From contig CM036618.1 in NCBI GenBank assembly GCA_020746105.1, positions 46,096,514 through 46,160,513 on the forward strand: DNA of 64,000 bases, given 5' to 3'. This stretch comes from Trogon surrucura (taxonomy: Eukaryota; Chordata; Aves; Trogoniformes; Trogonidae). The position numbers and the translations under genes are program-made. Under the pieces are notes generated by a model. It saw only the letters and a program-made list of their open reading frames with translations, was not told the origin of the DNA and ran no database searches. Positions 1 through 12,578 of this stretch are shown piece by piece (position 1 is the stretch's first letter; each line of letters starts with the position of its first letter).

Positions 1-990
1 AGGTATTTTTGAACAGTTTAGCTTTGATTTTGCTGTGGTATTTCCTTGTTTTTCAAATAAATATTGATTTATTGAAGGCCCTTTTGGATGTTAAGGCTGT
101 TTGGGGGAATATTTACTACAGCCTGGTCCTTGGGACAAGGAAAACAAACTTCTTACCTTAGGCAAAAGGTAGAAGAGAGGGTTGACGGTACCTGACCTGG
201 GGCGCTTTGTCACAGGTGCTGAAGGTGACACCAAAAGGCTGACTGAAGTCAGTGACATGCAAGAGGACGGCTGGGGGACCACAAGGGATGACAAGATTAG
301 GGAACTTGTGGTTATCAGTCACAGACCTCTTCTCTCAGCAGTCACAAAGGTATCGGCAGTCCTGGTGTGGGATGATGGGGGAAGTCACTAAGAGTTTGTC
401 GGCATAGTAGAAATGGGTTTTGTCTGCAAACCTCTGTAAATCCCAGTGCAAGAGGATAACTTGCAGAGCCCAGATGTTTTTGTTATTTTTTTCTCTGTTT
501 TTGCTTTTGTGGGTTTTTTTCCCTCCATAGTTGCCAATATTTTAAGAGACATTTCCAAAAGTAATGGGAAACGGGTGTTGGAGAGTTGTATTTGCTTTAT
601 AGTCAGCTTTACATATAACAAATGAGCATTCCATTTCTCCTGGGAAATAAGTAAATTGTATTGAAATTGAAACAGTGGCAGGAAAGGAGTAAGTGGTTTG
701 ACTTGAACCACAGAGGGAGATTACAAGAGAACAGAGATTAAAATGCAGAAACCCTTACATCATGCCAGAGCTTTGTGTGCTGCACCTCCCTCCCTCTCTT
801 GCTGCACAGAATTGCTGCTCCTTTCTTTTGGAGCAAACCAAGCCACTGCTGGAAAAATGGAGCCTGTGAGCAAATCACAAAACATCACAGTAACATATTT
901 GTGGATCCAGGAGATGGGGTTTTTTCTTTTTGTTCTAATCTAGGATCTTTTTTAAAATTTATCTTAATTGTTAAATATTTTTCACTCAGA
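1..990. other. Non-coding unique sequence, left edge
   Basis: No convincing exon or repeat family is visible. The stretch from about 180 to 400 is less AT-rich than its surroundings and is open in one frame for 69 codons, but the translated composition is arbitrary and no domain is recognisable. A T-rich low-complexity patch lies at about 473-525. I read this as intergenic or intronic DNA. Confidence 0.6.
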
Positions 991-1063
991 TGGAGTGATG
1001 GACTAGATGATCTCTCAAGGTCCTTTCCAACCCCTAACATTCTGTGATTCTGTGATTCTGTGA
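991..1063 (+). mobile_element. CR1 LINE, 3'-terminal fragment with octamer tail
   Basis: The segment carries the conserved CR1 3' end: a 'ggactagatgatct' core, then 'aggtcctttccaacccc', then three tandem ATTCTGTG-type octamers ending near 1063. Only about 70 bases remain, so this is a heavily 5'-truncated insertion with no coding sequence. 5' truncation is usual for LINEs that copy by target-primed reverse transcription. The 5' limit is approximate. Similar CR1 ends are highly repeated in birds, which is the main basis for calling the organism avian. Confidence 0.93.
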
Positions 1064-3146
1064 GTATTTCCTCAGAACTATATCTGAGACTTTTAATTTC
1101 TGTACCCAGTCAGCATTTTTCCGTTCATCATATGCAAAAATATCCTCATCCAGTGTCTCTTTACCCACTACTATCTCCATATTAATTGTAGATGATACAC
1201 TGGCTAAGTAATAAACTGATATGGAATGAATCGGCCACATGATTATTGTGCACTTATTCAGAAAATATTTGTTCTAATTTATTATTGATTGATATCCAGT
1301 GAATTCTTTTTCACTAGCTAATGCTTTATTGTGTTCTATCAAGCTGTAGCATGTTGCATACAATCACATTGATTAAAAAATGAAAAGGATGTCAAAAGAT
1401 TCCTGAACAAAATATTGCCTTTAGATCTTACTAACTAAATTCTAGATGGTAGGTTTTGTGGCTCTCAGAAGATAACTATTTGTTTATTAAACGATGCTTT
1501 AGAAAACTCTGACTGAAATATTTCATGATGTATTAGGTCCTTTGTTTGCACAAACAAAAACCACAGGAATATTATGGTGCAATAGAAGGATTTTTGTTAT
1601 TTTGGAATAGTAATATATATTGAGTGTTATAAAAAGAAAGTTTGAAACGAAACTTTTAAGAAGTTGAATTAATTCTGGTTTGTTTTTTTTTTTTAAACTG
1701 CCACATTTTTTTCAAATTTTTTATATTTGACAAACTCTCTGCATAATTTGGGAATTGCATAAATGAGATGGAATGGTTAAATCCAGAATTTTAAAATAAA
1801 AATATTTTTTAAAAAATTGTCTAACACTGACTACCTTTATGCACAAACAGTGCATAAAGTCTGTGAACAGACTTGTAGACCATGATTAAACTCTGCAATG
1901 CCATTTTTATTAGAGACTTAAGTGCTCAATGTTATTCTCAAACCAGAGTTACTTTGAAATAGAATGATATTGTGCCATAATGAGTTCTACTGCTGCAAAT
2001 TACAATACTCCAAGAAGTAGATGTAGTTGAAAAATCATCATGTTAATTTTTACTTTTCAGAAGTATTGAGAGTCCCATTCATTCTTTCATTATGAACAAG
2101 TGTAAATAAAGTTCCTTATTTGCCTTCCCTGAAGCATTCAGAGTTTTCTGTGAGTTTAATCTGTTCCCATCCACAGAGTCAGTTTCTTGCATGTCTTTTC
2201 ACACAGTCTTTGCATCCCTTTTCCATTGTAAAGCATTGAATATCTCCCACTGTCCCCGGTCCCTTCACAGCAATGTTCTTTCCCCAGCAGTGACTGGGAC
2301 TAAAAACAATACTTGCCTTGAGAATGTAAACTGATTTATGAAATGAGATAGGAATGAAAACTAAGAGTGAAATGGTATAAAACACCCACAATTATTTTAC
2401 CATTTTCACTCTTATTTCCTGTCTTTGCACTTATGCATACATTTACTTTGAGCTTTTTAGATAATGCCACAGGCTTTACCTTAAGCGCTTACAGCTAATT
2501 TAGAGTGTGGGAAAGTACACATTTTCATCATGATCTTTGAGATCTTCAGAAAATTATCCCAAATGGAGACATCATTGCAGTCACAGGTAACACGAGCCAA
2601 CAGTTAAGCCAGCAAGCTCTGGTAAATAAACGAGCCTAACTACTAAATGATGTGAAAAATGGAAAAATTGTGTCAGCTGAGTGACTCATTCAGCAGACTC
2701 AGGGACAGGGAGAGGCTCTGGTGTCCAAGCGTGTCACACATTGGGCTGGAAGGCTGTACGCCTCCTCGTGGTGCTGGCTGGCCAGAAATGGATTTTGAGG
2801 ACCACCTCAGGGTCCTCGAGGAGCCAGGGGGTTCTTCCCATGTCTGCTGAAGGACACCATTCACCTTCTACCACCTCTTCACACCCTTGGTGCACAAGAG
2901 CCTTGGTGGACAGTATGATAATCCCAAGGGGGCACCCACATTTTCGTATACTGTTTTACCTGAGTTGTTCTTAGAAACCCAAGTTGAAGTACCTCTTGCT
3001 ACCACAGAATTGCTCATGCTTGTTTTCCTTTTTTTTTTTGAGAAAATGGAAACTGGTGTGTAACAATCACCTAATCCAGAAGGACTAATTTAATATTCTA
3101 GTAACACTTGAAGTAATTTAACACCTCTCCAAAATTGTTTTCTAAA
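1064..3146. other. Non-coding AT-rich unique sequence
   Basis: No gene is recognised. There are T- and A-rich runs at about 1680-1695 and 1796-1816, a pair of adjacent hairpins at 1835-1874 (listed separately), and a perfect AP-1 type core TGACTCA at 2682-2688. From about 2690 to 2900 the base composition is more balanced and several overlapping short open frames appear on both strands. None resembles a known protein, and both strands being open is what chance gives in balanced sequence. Confidence 0.6.
1835..1874. repeat. Two adjacent short inverted repeats
   Basis: Bases 1835-1844 (CTTTATGCAC) pair perfectly with 1850-1859 around a five-base AAACA loop. A second inverted repeat follows at once and overlaps by a few bases: 1857-1864 (AAGTCTGT) pairs with 1867-1874 around GA. 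Single short hairpins are common by chance. Two near-perfect ones back to back are less so. No function is known to me. Confidence 0.75.
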
Positions 3147-3516
3147 GGGTGGGGATTATCTCATTAATATTTACAAATATATCAAGGGTTAGTGTCATGA
3201 GGATGGAGCCAGGCTCTTCTCGGTGACAACCAATGATAGGACAAGGGGTAATGGGCTGAAACTGGAACATAAGAGGTTCCGCTTAAACTCGAGAAGAAAC
3301 TTCTTCTCAGTGAGGGTGACGGAACACTGGAACAGGCTGCCCAGAGAGGCTGTGGAGTCTCCTTCTCTGGAGACATTCAAGACCTGCCTGGACACGTTCC
3401 TGTGTGGCATAGTCTAGGCATTCCTGCTCTGGCAGGGGGATTGGACTTGATGATCTTTCGAGGTCCCTTCCAATCCCTAACATTCTATGATTCTATGATT
3501 CTATGATTCTATGATT
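3147..3516 (+). mobile_element. CR1 LINE, 3' fragment with end of ORF2
   Basis: This is a 5'-truncated CR1 copy of about 370 bases. It retains the codons for the C-terminal end of the CR1 ORF2 polyprotein (endonuclease/reverse transcriptase), downstream of the catalytic domains. Bases 3223-3417 read open, with the typical sequence '[21 protein letters not shown]' near the end. The upstream part is broken by stops. The stop codon is followed by the CR1 3' untranslated region ('ggacttgatgatctttcgaggtcccttccaatcc') and four ATTCTATG-type octamers. It cannot encode an active element. Confidence 0.96.
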
Positions 3517-6500
3517 TTCGGCAAAAGCAAGATAGAGAGAAACCCTTTCGTAAAAGCCTACACATAAGAAACATGTACAGTTTTTCACACTTTGCAGAGG
3601 AAAATTAGAATCCAGTTGGTGTCCAGAATGAAGATGAGCTGCTCTTTTTCTCTCGTGTTAACGCAGATGATAATTTCCTGGAACTTATTGCAAGGGACGA
3701 AGGTATGAATAGCTGTACAGTCATCTTCCACCCCCAGTTTTATTCTGTGTCTTAACTTTAAAGACAGAGGCTGGTTTATTCTGTAAAAATAAGTGGGAAT
3801 GTTAGAAAAGGCTAAATATCGTCATAAAGCAAAACATTATGATACCAGAAACCCTTAGGAGCAACACTAATGCTTTTAAATGAAGGTTTTATTTGTCTCT
3901 GAGCTGCAAAAGGAAGTCACTAATGAGATGTCATTTACATTCTAACACCTGTTAAATGGCACTTTTCTCTTTCCCCAAAGAGAGAGATGTTTATGAATGT
4001 TTGCAGTTTTCTGACTGTATCTACAAGAATTATATTTTTATCAACAATGCTGTATATTTTTCCTGGATGTACTTTAGTTACACCAAAACAATATAGGAAA
4101 ATATCGGGAGCTTTGTTGGTTTTATTAGATTTACTTGTCGTTGTTATATAAATCTAACATGGAATGTCTAGCTTACAAAGAAGTTTCATTAATCAGGTTT
4201 TAACACAATTGTGTATTTAGGATGTGATTTGCAGCAGTTACAGTGCAAGAACTGTATGTAATTATACCTCCATTTAAATGAAAATTAAAAGCTTGTGTTG
4301 TAGCAGGGTACTCATGTTGAATACATTGCTTTACAGAATAAACCCTCCACAGTAGAACACCTGAAAATCAAGTTTCGGTTGGTTCTGTAGGGGAACTACT
4401 GCATGCTGTGACTTTTAAGATTGGGACTTGCATTAAGACTGACCAGAGGGAAAGATGGGAAATTATGCAAAAGCAAATGATCTATAACAATACAAGTTGA
4501 TATGCTTCTGTTAGATAAGCATAATGCAAGTTTCTTTCAATCATTTCTAAAGTAGTTTGGCGTATAAATTAACTCATTCAGTTAGTATAAAAAGGCAGAA
4601 TATACAGAGGCCTGTGTTGGAAATAAGTTCTGCAGAGGAATTTGAAGAAGGAATTAAATTAGTATTAGAATTAGAACTAGAATTAAAATTAAGTAAACCA
4701 ATATTAGTCAGCCAGTGCACTAATCATTCTGAATAACTTTAGCAGATGCCCCCGTGGACCGTGTCTCTCACCCACTAAGTATGGGATTCACTTGGGGGTC
4801 CTTGTTTCCCAGTTCCCACCCCAACACCTTCAGCTGACATATCTGAGGCTTGTCTTCCAGATGTGCCTCCTCCGGTACCCTGCACAGCTGCACAGCACAT
4901 TTTAAATCTTATGGGGGGAAAAGGAGAGACATGATGGCTCTGAGTACACCCTCGGCATGAGATCCTTGCTACTGTCCCAGTGCCATTTCACCAGTTTGAC
5001 TTCCCTCTCCAGCTCAGAGGCAGTATGACCCCAGCACAGGACAGATGAAATGGCCAGTGCTTTCATAAATGGAGACACCTCAGCTTGGTGGGGTGTGGTG
5101 CCATTCTGGAAGTTGATGCCACAGCCAACAGGAGAGAAATAACATTTGGATCAGGTGCTTTACCCATGAGGTGTAGAAGAAGGAAGCGACACTGATTGCT
5201 GTAGGGAACCATCAGAAAATATTCTTCAGCCAGAGGAATATGCGATTCCACGCAGTCCCTCTGGGAACAGGCCAGGGCAGAAGCTACCAGTGGAACAGAG
5301 TCGACAGAGTATAATGTGCAGATCATGTGCTGGGGGTGAATGAAGCTCTGGGTTTTCTAAAGCAGTTTCTGAAATTACAGGATTTAGACATTTTAAGCTC
5401 CTTTACTATTGCACGGTGCTAAGATTTTAGATGATGATGGCTCTGTGATGCTGTAAGAATTATTTGTGCCTAAGCAGTGGTTTGGGCTTTTAGAAAGGTT
5501 TTAGTGTCCATACATCTATCATAGATGTTCCTCGGGATTCAGCTTTCCTTGAGAAAGGGCCATATAAGTTGACAGTGTCTCTTTCAACATATTAGATGTG
5601 TGACTAAAGAAAGCAGTGTTTGTAAGTTAGAGTCAAAGTAATGACAAGCCTTTGAATGAAGGTAAGAACAAGTCCTTGAGGGTTAAGCTTACTTAAGTTG
5701 CCTTTTGGATTTAACTTCAATTAATCAGATATTTTTTTGAAAAGGAGAAGGGCTGAGCCCCGTTTGAAAGCCAAAGAACATAAACGTTACATGTGTTCTG
5801 GATGTGACTGGATTTTTCTAAGAAATAATCCAGTTCTAGTTCATTGAACCATCTTCCCTCCTATATTTCTCAGTTCTAACACTATTGCCTCTCTCCCCCT
5901 CAAACTACAGCACATTTTCTGTAATTCATGTTAGTCTTGGATATTCTGCTCAGAGAGCAGAGAGATGGTTTTGTTTTAAATTTACAACAGCTTTAAATTT
6001 TCTTGTATGTTAAAAAGACTGGTTTCCTCTTGCTTACCTTATGTCTAGAAACATTATTTAGAAAAGTTTGCAGTCTAGAGAACATGAGCTTAATCAGACT
6101 GCTCTGTAATTACTCACTGGCTTTATTCACCCAGGATGATATACACCTTGCACAGTGCTAAAAGAAATAAGTATATTCATTTCCTATCCAGTTCCCACCT
6201 TGCATTATAAAAGCCAAATATCCATTCTGTAAATAGAGATGAATCAGCAATCCATATAATATCTATTCATCATACATATTTCACAAGGAGGATATTGTAG
6301 TGACTGGAAAGTTCTTACAAAAATAATATGGAAATCCGGAACTTGATGTGGAGTGTCAGAGAGCTTCTTACTATTATTTACCTTATCAGCTTTTGCTTTC
6401 TGAAATCAATGGAAGGGCATCAAGTTCAGCTAATCCATATTTCTGAGTATGAAATTGAATTTATAGTCTGTAGTATGTTGACTACCGCTCGCATTTAAGG

Positions 6501-7330
6501 CATAATTGATTTTTATTGAAAAGCCAGCAGGCACATCAAAAATTTCCACAAACCACAAGGATGTTAAATTTTACCCTGTTTAGATAATAGTTTTGCTTTA
6601 TTTATCCTTTAAAATGAAGCTTTTATATTTATATCAACAAATGTTGTAGAAGTGTGACTGATGCCCTGTGAAACCATTAGTCCATAGTTCTGTTAAACTC
6701 CCTAGTACAGAAATAAACACCTTTTCTGTTCCTAAGGTAAATGTCTATGCTTGGTTTGTTTTAAGAATAAATGGAATAATAAATTTGCACAAAAGAAACC
6801 ATTTCGTGTCATGTAGCAAAGTTATTTTTCTTCATTCCAATAAATAGCTTCTGCAATTACTTTTTCTGTCCCGCTTTCCTTTCCTTTTCTCTATATTTGC
6901 CACTCTTGGTTTCTCTCTCATTCTTTTCAATTGAGAAATGTACTTTTTCATCTGTTTTTAATTGGCCAGAGATAGCATACTAACTAATCTATGTTAATTT
7001 TCGTAATTTCTTAATTTCTAAGGCATTGACTTAATTTCCACCAGGTACAAAGGTGATCTCAATCATATATCAGATTTTAGTATCAACAAATGCTTAATGA
7101 CAGGTTTCTTTTCAACCAATTAAGCAACTGAACAGATTTCACCTCCCTTCCCTCACATAGGCTATCCTAGTTATTTGTACACGTCCCTTCACATTTCCCA
7201 CAGCATCACCTCAGTGCACCTGTATTTTTCGTAAGAATTCTTTGAACTAAAAAAAGGAAAACTCAGGGTTGCCCTGCACTGGCTCACACTATGGTAAATA
7301 ACATAACTGGGAATCCTGAAAAACCAGGCA
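3517..7330. other. Non-coding AT-rich unique sequence
   Basis: No exon or clear repeat family is seen over about 3.8 kb. A short imperfect hexamer array based on ATTAGA/ATTAAA lies at 4651-4692. Bases 4750-5330 are less AT-rich, with an 87-codon open frame on the minus strand (5063-5326) that has no recognisable domain and no good splice context, so I do not call it a gene. Bases 6880-6950 are pyrimidine-rich. Confidence 0.6.
4651..4692. repeat. Imperfect AATTAR-type microsatellite
   Basis: About seven degenerate hexamer units related to ATTAGA, ATTAAA and AACTAG are arranged in tandem. The array is short and imperfect, which suggests an old microsatellite. Confidence 0.7.
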
Positions 7331-7334
7331 ACGA

Positions 7335-7362
7335 GATATATATATATATATATATGTGTGTG
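7335..7362. repeat. (AT)n-(GT)n compound microsatellite
   Basis: About ten AT dinucleotides pass directly into about four GT dinucleotides. Compound dinucleotide repeats of this kind are often length-polymorphic. Confidence 0.93.
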
Positions 7363-7365
7363 ACT

Positions 7366-10300
7366 CAAGAGCATTCAGAACAATTTATCAGAAATACAGA
7401 AATACAGAACTACATCTGTTTCGTAGTGTAAAAATATCAAGAAGAAATGATCTACCTTTTGCAAGGGCAGATATTTTCAAATGCATGTGCAACAGGTACA
7501 GGCACAAATCCAATTAATAAATAACAAGATTTGTGCCTGTTCCTCTCTACTATCACTTTCAAGCTCCACCACAAACTATCTCCAGATATCCAGACTTTTA
7601 TTTTTTCTCCTTGTTGTCTCTAACATTTTGCACATACTTGCACATACTTCCCTATTATGGGACTTTTAATGAAAGCATCTGTTTTCTTTCGGAAATATGG
7701 CAGGTTGTAGTGAAAAATAGCTTGGAACTGAAATAAATACGTCACTTGTCAGTAATACACGATCAACAAGAAAGACAAGATCTTCTCAAGTAGTTATCAA
7801 TTCTCTATAGGTATCAGGTCTTCCCAAGTAGTTCCTGAAATGTTTAATCTAGTATGATCCCAATGAAACCATTATTCTGGTATAGTTATCTGGCTAAATG
7901 AAAGAAGCCAAACTCAGACATTGAAGTTGTAGTCAGCCATATGGCTTTATTTGAGAGCTTGCTGTCTGTGTCTGCTTGGACTGCTGCAACTTACTCGGCC
8001 TAATGAAAAGAAGAATATTTTGCAGGATACTTTATTCTGTAACTGATCCCAGATCTTAGGATGAGCCAGGTAACGCCAGTTTCGGTTCCTGCTGTTCTCC
8101 CTTGTCTTCACTGAAACATCATTAACCTTCACCCACACCTTAAATTATGCCCCAAGGCTTGCAACATATATACTCTTTTAGATGAGATGAAAATACCACT
8201 TTGATGGTGTGAGACACAATGCTCAGATTATTTCCAGATACAGGCACAGAGGAGCCTCAAGACCAAATGCTGAGCTGTGGAAACATGTCCAGAATTTGGC
8301 CACAGAGCGATCCAGCTCTAAGTGGTGGGAATGTGAACCTTCCTCCATCACTTGGCCATCCCTCATCTTGATTACTGAGCAGAGTTAGAGTGCAGGCTGA
8401 GAGCTTTCATACCTGCCCTGGTAATTGAAAGCATCGCTTATTTTCTTTCTGTGTACTTTTCTATTCATGCTTACATGGGAACACTGATAATGCACTATTG
8501 TTTTAGCATTGTTCACCTGTAGCCTAACCACACCACTCATTACTTCTGCTACAACAGTGGTTTAAGAGGGACCAAGATGAAGCTACAAGAGATGTCACAC
8601 ACAGAACAGAAAGACTGTTCTCTGTCTAAAATTGAGAGCAGCCAAACACTGAGTAAAGAGATAGGAGGAGAAAACAGACAGACAGAAGGTCAAAGAAAAA
8701 AATGAAAATGGAGGTTTTACCACATCTGTATATGATGCTCAAACATGTTTTACAGGATACTTTCTAAGAGCTTTTTACAGTGAATGCTTGGATGGAAACT
8801 GTTAAAAGAATGTAAGATACTGAAGTTAAACTTCAGTTCATCGACCTGGTTTCATTTTGCCTGATTTTAAACTTCCAAATAAAAGAGGTGTTTTGTGGTT
8901 TTTTTCAGGAGAGGGCATTCTTTTGGAAGAAATTGACCATGTCTCATAATTAATGTTCATTATTCTATGCATTTTTTTCTCTTCAGCTCTCATAAAAAGG
9001 AGACTATTTTTGTGTAGGTGTCCAAATGCTTAAGCAGGCTTGTATTTATTAGATTAAGGAAAGACAAAATCTTCATGATCACTACCAGTTTTGAGTAAGC
9101 TTTAGAAGTCTGGTAATTTAGGATTTTCATCTTAAAAAGAAACAGCAAATGCAATTTACCACATGTGTAGTACCAGGTCTGGAAGGGATGAAATATTAGT
9201 TTGTCTGTCTATGTCTAATAATACATCCTCTATGTCTAAGAGTCTCATCTTTCAAGTTCGCATACTTATTTAGGAAAAGTATGCAAATTTACATGAAAAT
9301 TCCCCGGAGTATTGTATGGACAAATCTTGCCCATTAATGGACTCATAATGTCTATTCTCATATGAAAGATATAAAGGATATTGTTCACAAGTACTGAAAT
9401 GGGAACAATTCCATCACAAATACATGTAGTACGCTGAAATTAAGCAGGGACTGCATTCATGTATGAATACAATGTAAATTTATCATTGTAACAATTTTGT
9501 ACAAAAGGGAGATTTTATTTGCATTCACATTCACTGCAGAGATCTGAAAATTACTTATATAGCGAATTCAGGACCATAATTAGAGGAAATTTTCTGGTTT
9601 TAAAGAATTTTCTGTTTTTGAGGAGTTAGGTGGCTGTTGATTACAAAATACACTGACATTGGTGAAGATGGGAGTGAATATGTCCATGGAAGAAAGGCAG
9701 ATGCTGAAGATTTGATGCTGAAACAAATGAGCCTTTTCTCCATTGCATCATTTCCTTATTTATAATCTCCCTCTTAGAACTTCTAATCACTAAAAGGATC
9801 ATTTTTAAATGTTACCCTGCTCTCTTCCATTGATCTTCCTACTACATATGGAATCATTAATACAAATATAATGTCCCAGTTATTTTACTTTCTGCTTCAG
9901 AATACGTTAAGTTTTTGTATGGATAATTTGGTGTATTTATCAGTTGGGTTAATTCAATGTCAGATTTCAATTCATCAAGAAGGGGAGATGAAGAATTAAA
10001 TGAGATTGCTGAAAATATGCTAATTAAGAATATTTTTTTGGTCCATTCCTGATACTCCTATATTAATGACTCTCTTAAAAAAAAAATTTTAAAAAAGCAA
10101 AAAATCTTTTATTATTTTTCAGTGGTAGAATGTTAGAGACTGGCCAGATCTTTGTGCACCATTTTAGCTATATATACTCTTTAGACATGTATATACACAT
10201 ACTCATACAGACACATACTTTTTATTATCCCCAAACAACCGAAGGTACTAACTTCACATGAGTTTTCAGTTATAAAGGAGGGTCTGTCTGCTGCAATAAA

Positions 10301-11799
10301 TAACTTCTGAGAATGGTATCAGGCATCATTTTCCTCACATTCATTTCACAATACCTACAGTTTGATCTTTGCAAAAACAGCTGAGTAGCCATGCTGATGT
10401 TTTTCTGGGTGTTCTTAACAGAGAAAGGAAAAGGTGCAAGTCTTCAAAACTACTAACCACATTAATGTGAGTAAAAGACACATCTCGATTTCCTACATCA
10501 GATAATTATTACATTTATCAATTTCTGACCTGAAGGTCAGTTCTATCTCCATAGCATGTTTTGAGATTATGTTTACAAAGTTCTGTTTCTTTTTGTACAT
10601 GAACTCCATCAATAAGATTAGATTTGGGCTCTTATTCCACAGTCTGTTTCTGCATTCATAACCTTATGCAAAAACTTACCTTTTTTGTTTCAGTTTCATA
10701 CTGTGTTATTTCAAAATATTTGACTAAAATTGTTACTGCTGAATTGAGGGGAGAACAAAACACTTTAAACTCTTTTGAAATTGAACTGGTAAATAAAATT
10801 TTGCTTTTGCTAGGTTTCTGTGTGAGAGGGTAAATTTCATTTTATGTAGCACCAAATTAAACACTTCAATAACATGCTTTTATACTCCTCAAAATCTACT
10901 ATGTCGTCTTAAAAATTCTTCACTAACATGGAATTACATAGGAACTCTTGTACTGCAGCAGAGGGAAGTTACTATCTCTGTAGCCTCAACCTTCCTCAGT
11001 GGGAGTCAAAGATTTACATGTACATTGATTTTGCATGCTTAAAATAAAATCCCAAGCACCAAAAATAATATTTTTTGTGTGTCCTCTATGGCGGTTTTAT
11101 TTTCTCAGATATTTGTAACAGATATTACCAATATCTCATTCAGGTTGTACCAAATGTTTGTGTTCTGCCTCTTTTATGTTTCTAAGTTGAAAAAGAAGAT
11201 GCTTTCTCTCTGGGATTACAAAGAAAGATGTATGATAATGCAAAATAGAAACAATACTTGTAAGAGAAAGAGATTAAATTGCATGTTTAGAGATTTTATC
11301 TTATTAATCTATACTTTACCATGTATAAGCTTTCTGCAGCCAGGATTCCTTTTACTAGGTTACAGCCTCGTGGATTTAGCTCTTCATAGCTAGTAGAAGA
11401 GACCTATGCAAACAGCAGAATACAGAAAAATAGAAGTTTCAAGTTAAAAATTGTTCTCAGCAGATCAGCCATAAATACAACCACTAAAATGAACCTCTTA
11501 ATTGATACGGAAAACAAAAAATATAAGAAAGTTATGATGAAAAACTGCATTAAAAAAAAAGTGAGTGCTGGATGACATTTTTATTCGTTTCCTCATTTTA
11601 ACTACTTTGCTTAAGACTTAAGTAAGATCATCAAAGTACAATACTAAAAAGGTCCTTCAATAAATGGAAACAAATGAGCTTTTTCCTACCACAGAATTAC
11701 TTAAAATCAGTCCTTCTTGTGAAGCTAATCCCCTGACAGATAAGACTGTGAATTCCCCCCCCTCCCCTTCCTACACGCTCACAGATGGGTTGCAACAGA
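7366..11799. other. Non-coding AT-rich unique sequence
   Basis: No recognisable gene. Two imperfect copies of a block of about 20 bases (7776-7797 and 7815-7836, sharing the core CAAGTAGTT) suggest a small local duplication. A/T homopolymer tracts occur near 10078-10095 and 11552-11562. POU-type octamers (ATGCAAAT) at 9281-9288 and 9517-9524 (reverse) are within chance expectation. The 104-codon open frame at 11079-11393 is of hydrophobic, low-information composition and has no domain. Confidence 0.6.
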
Positions 11800-12250
11800 A
11801 AGATGACAAATGAGTTGTGTTTGGCTGGATTAATGGGTATTATCATGTTAATGGATGTTTATGGTGCAGTTTGGGAGGTTCATGTGGTTTTCAAAAAGTG
11901 TTGGTGTTCTGGGTAGCTGAAGCCTGTGTGTGTGTGTATATGCATTATCAGCCAGGTTTTTATGCATATTGTACATTTTTGGTCTCCTTAATGGGTCACA
12001 GCTAAACTGGATGTGGAAGTGTTGGCCTTATGCTCGGATCTTTCATCACGTCATCAAGTGTGACATGTGAAATGCAAGCGTCTGAGACTCGTCTTTCCCC
12101 AGTCTCTGTGAGTGCAGGTGCCTCATAATCCCGGGTCTACTTTGTTGCAATCACTTTTAAAACCTGACATATTGATCAGGAGTTTAGCCTGAGTAACTAC
12201 TGCGCAAATATCAACTCCGGTTGGGATTGTCGGGTCAAATTTGTTGGCAA
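11800..12250. promoter_or_regulatory. Candidate conserved non-coding element (unproven)
   Basis: This patch stands out from its AT-rich flanks by higher complexity and retained CpGs (about eight between 12035 and 12235). It repeats TAATGG-type homeodomain cores near 11830, 11850 and 11990. It also holds a CRE-like CACGTCATC near 12048, a CAGGTG E-box near 12115 and a TGCGCAAAT motif near 12201. A short (TG)n run lies at 11925-11938. No exon is visible. Retained CpGs and dense motifs are typical of regulatory sequence under constraint, but only cross-species alignment can show constraint, so this is inference. Confidence 0.3.
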
Positions 12251-12314
12251 GGTGATCTTACAGCCAGCCAGGATAATTCCTGCCACTCATGTGACCCCAT
12301 ACCCCCCAGCCTCA

Positions 12315-12347
12315 TTTGCCAGGGGCAGTGCATACTGCCCTGGTAGG
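12315..12347. repeat. GC-rich stem-loop with an alternative hairpin
   Basis: CCAGGGGCAGT at 12319-12329 pairs with ACTGCCCTGG at 12334-12343 around GCAT, with one bulged G. Wobble pairs can lengthen the stem slightly. The right arm can instead form a competing hairpin, TGCCC with GGGCA, at 12336-12350. The structure is shorter than a normal microRNA precursor, and I do not recognise a microRNA in it. Confidence 0.65.
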
Positions 12348-12510
12348 GCACAGGAATTTTGTGCCAAGTGGGGCAGACCCTCTGGAAAACACCCCACCAA
12401 AGAACTAGAAACAGATAAATCTGCTGCTCCAAGAATCAAGAGTTTTCAAAAAAATGTAAAAGCACACAGGAATAATGCAGCTTTTGCTCTGGATTGTAAA
12501 AGTTGGAGAT

Positions 12511-12578
12511 TTTGTTGGGTTTTTTTTTTTGTTTTGTTGTGGTTTTTTTTTTTAGTTTTGCTTTGTTTTGTTTTGTTC
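12511..12578. repeat. T-rich (GTTTT)n low-complexity tract
   Basis: Almost seventy bases consist of T runs broken by single G residues, with GTTTT-like units at the 3' end. It makes nearby open frames read as strings of F, V and L, so those frames are artefacts. Confidence 0.9.

Noticed and set aside
1541..1558. TTTGTTTG-CA-CAAACAAA inverted forkhead-like sites
   Set aside because: Simple T/G and C/A words of this kind are common in AT-rich DNA, and there is no supporting cluster.
9281..9524. POU octamers at 9281-9288 and 9517-9524, and others at 24736 and 49200
   Set aside because: A few octamers are expected by chance in 64 kb of AT-rich DNA. Only the one at 43779 has a close homeodomain partner.
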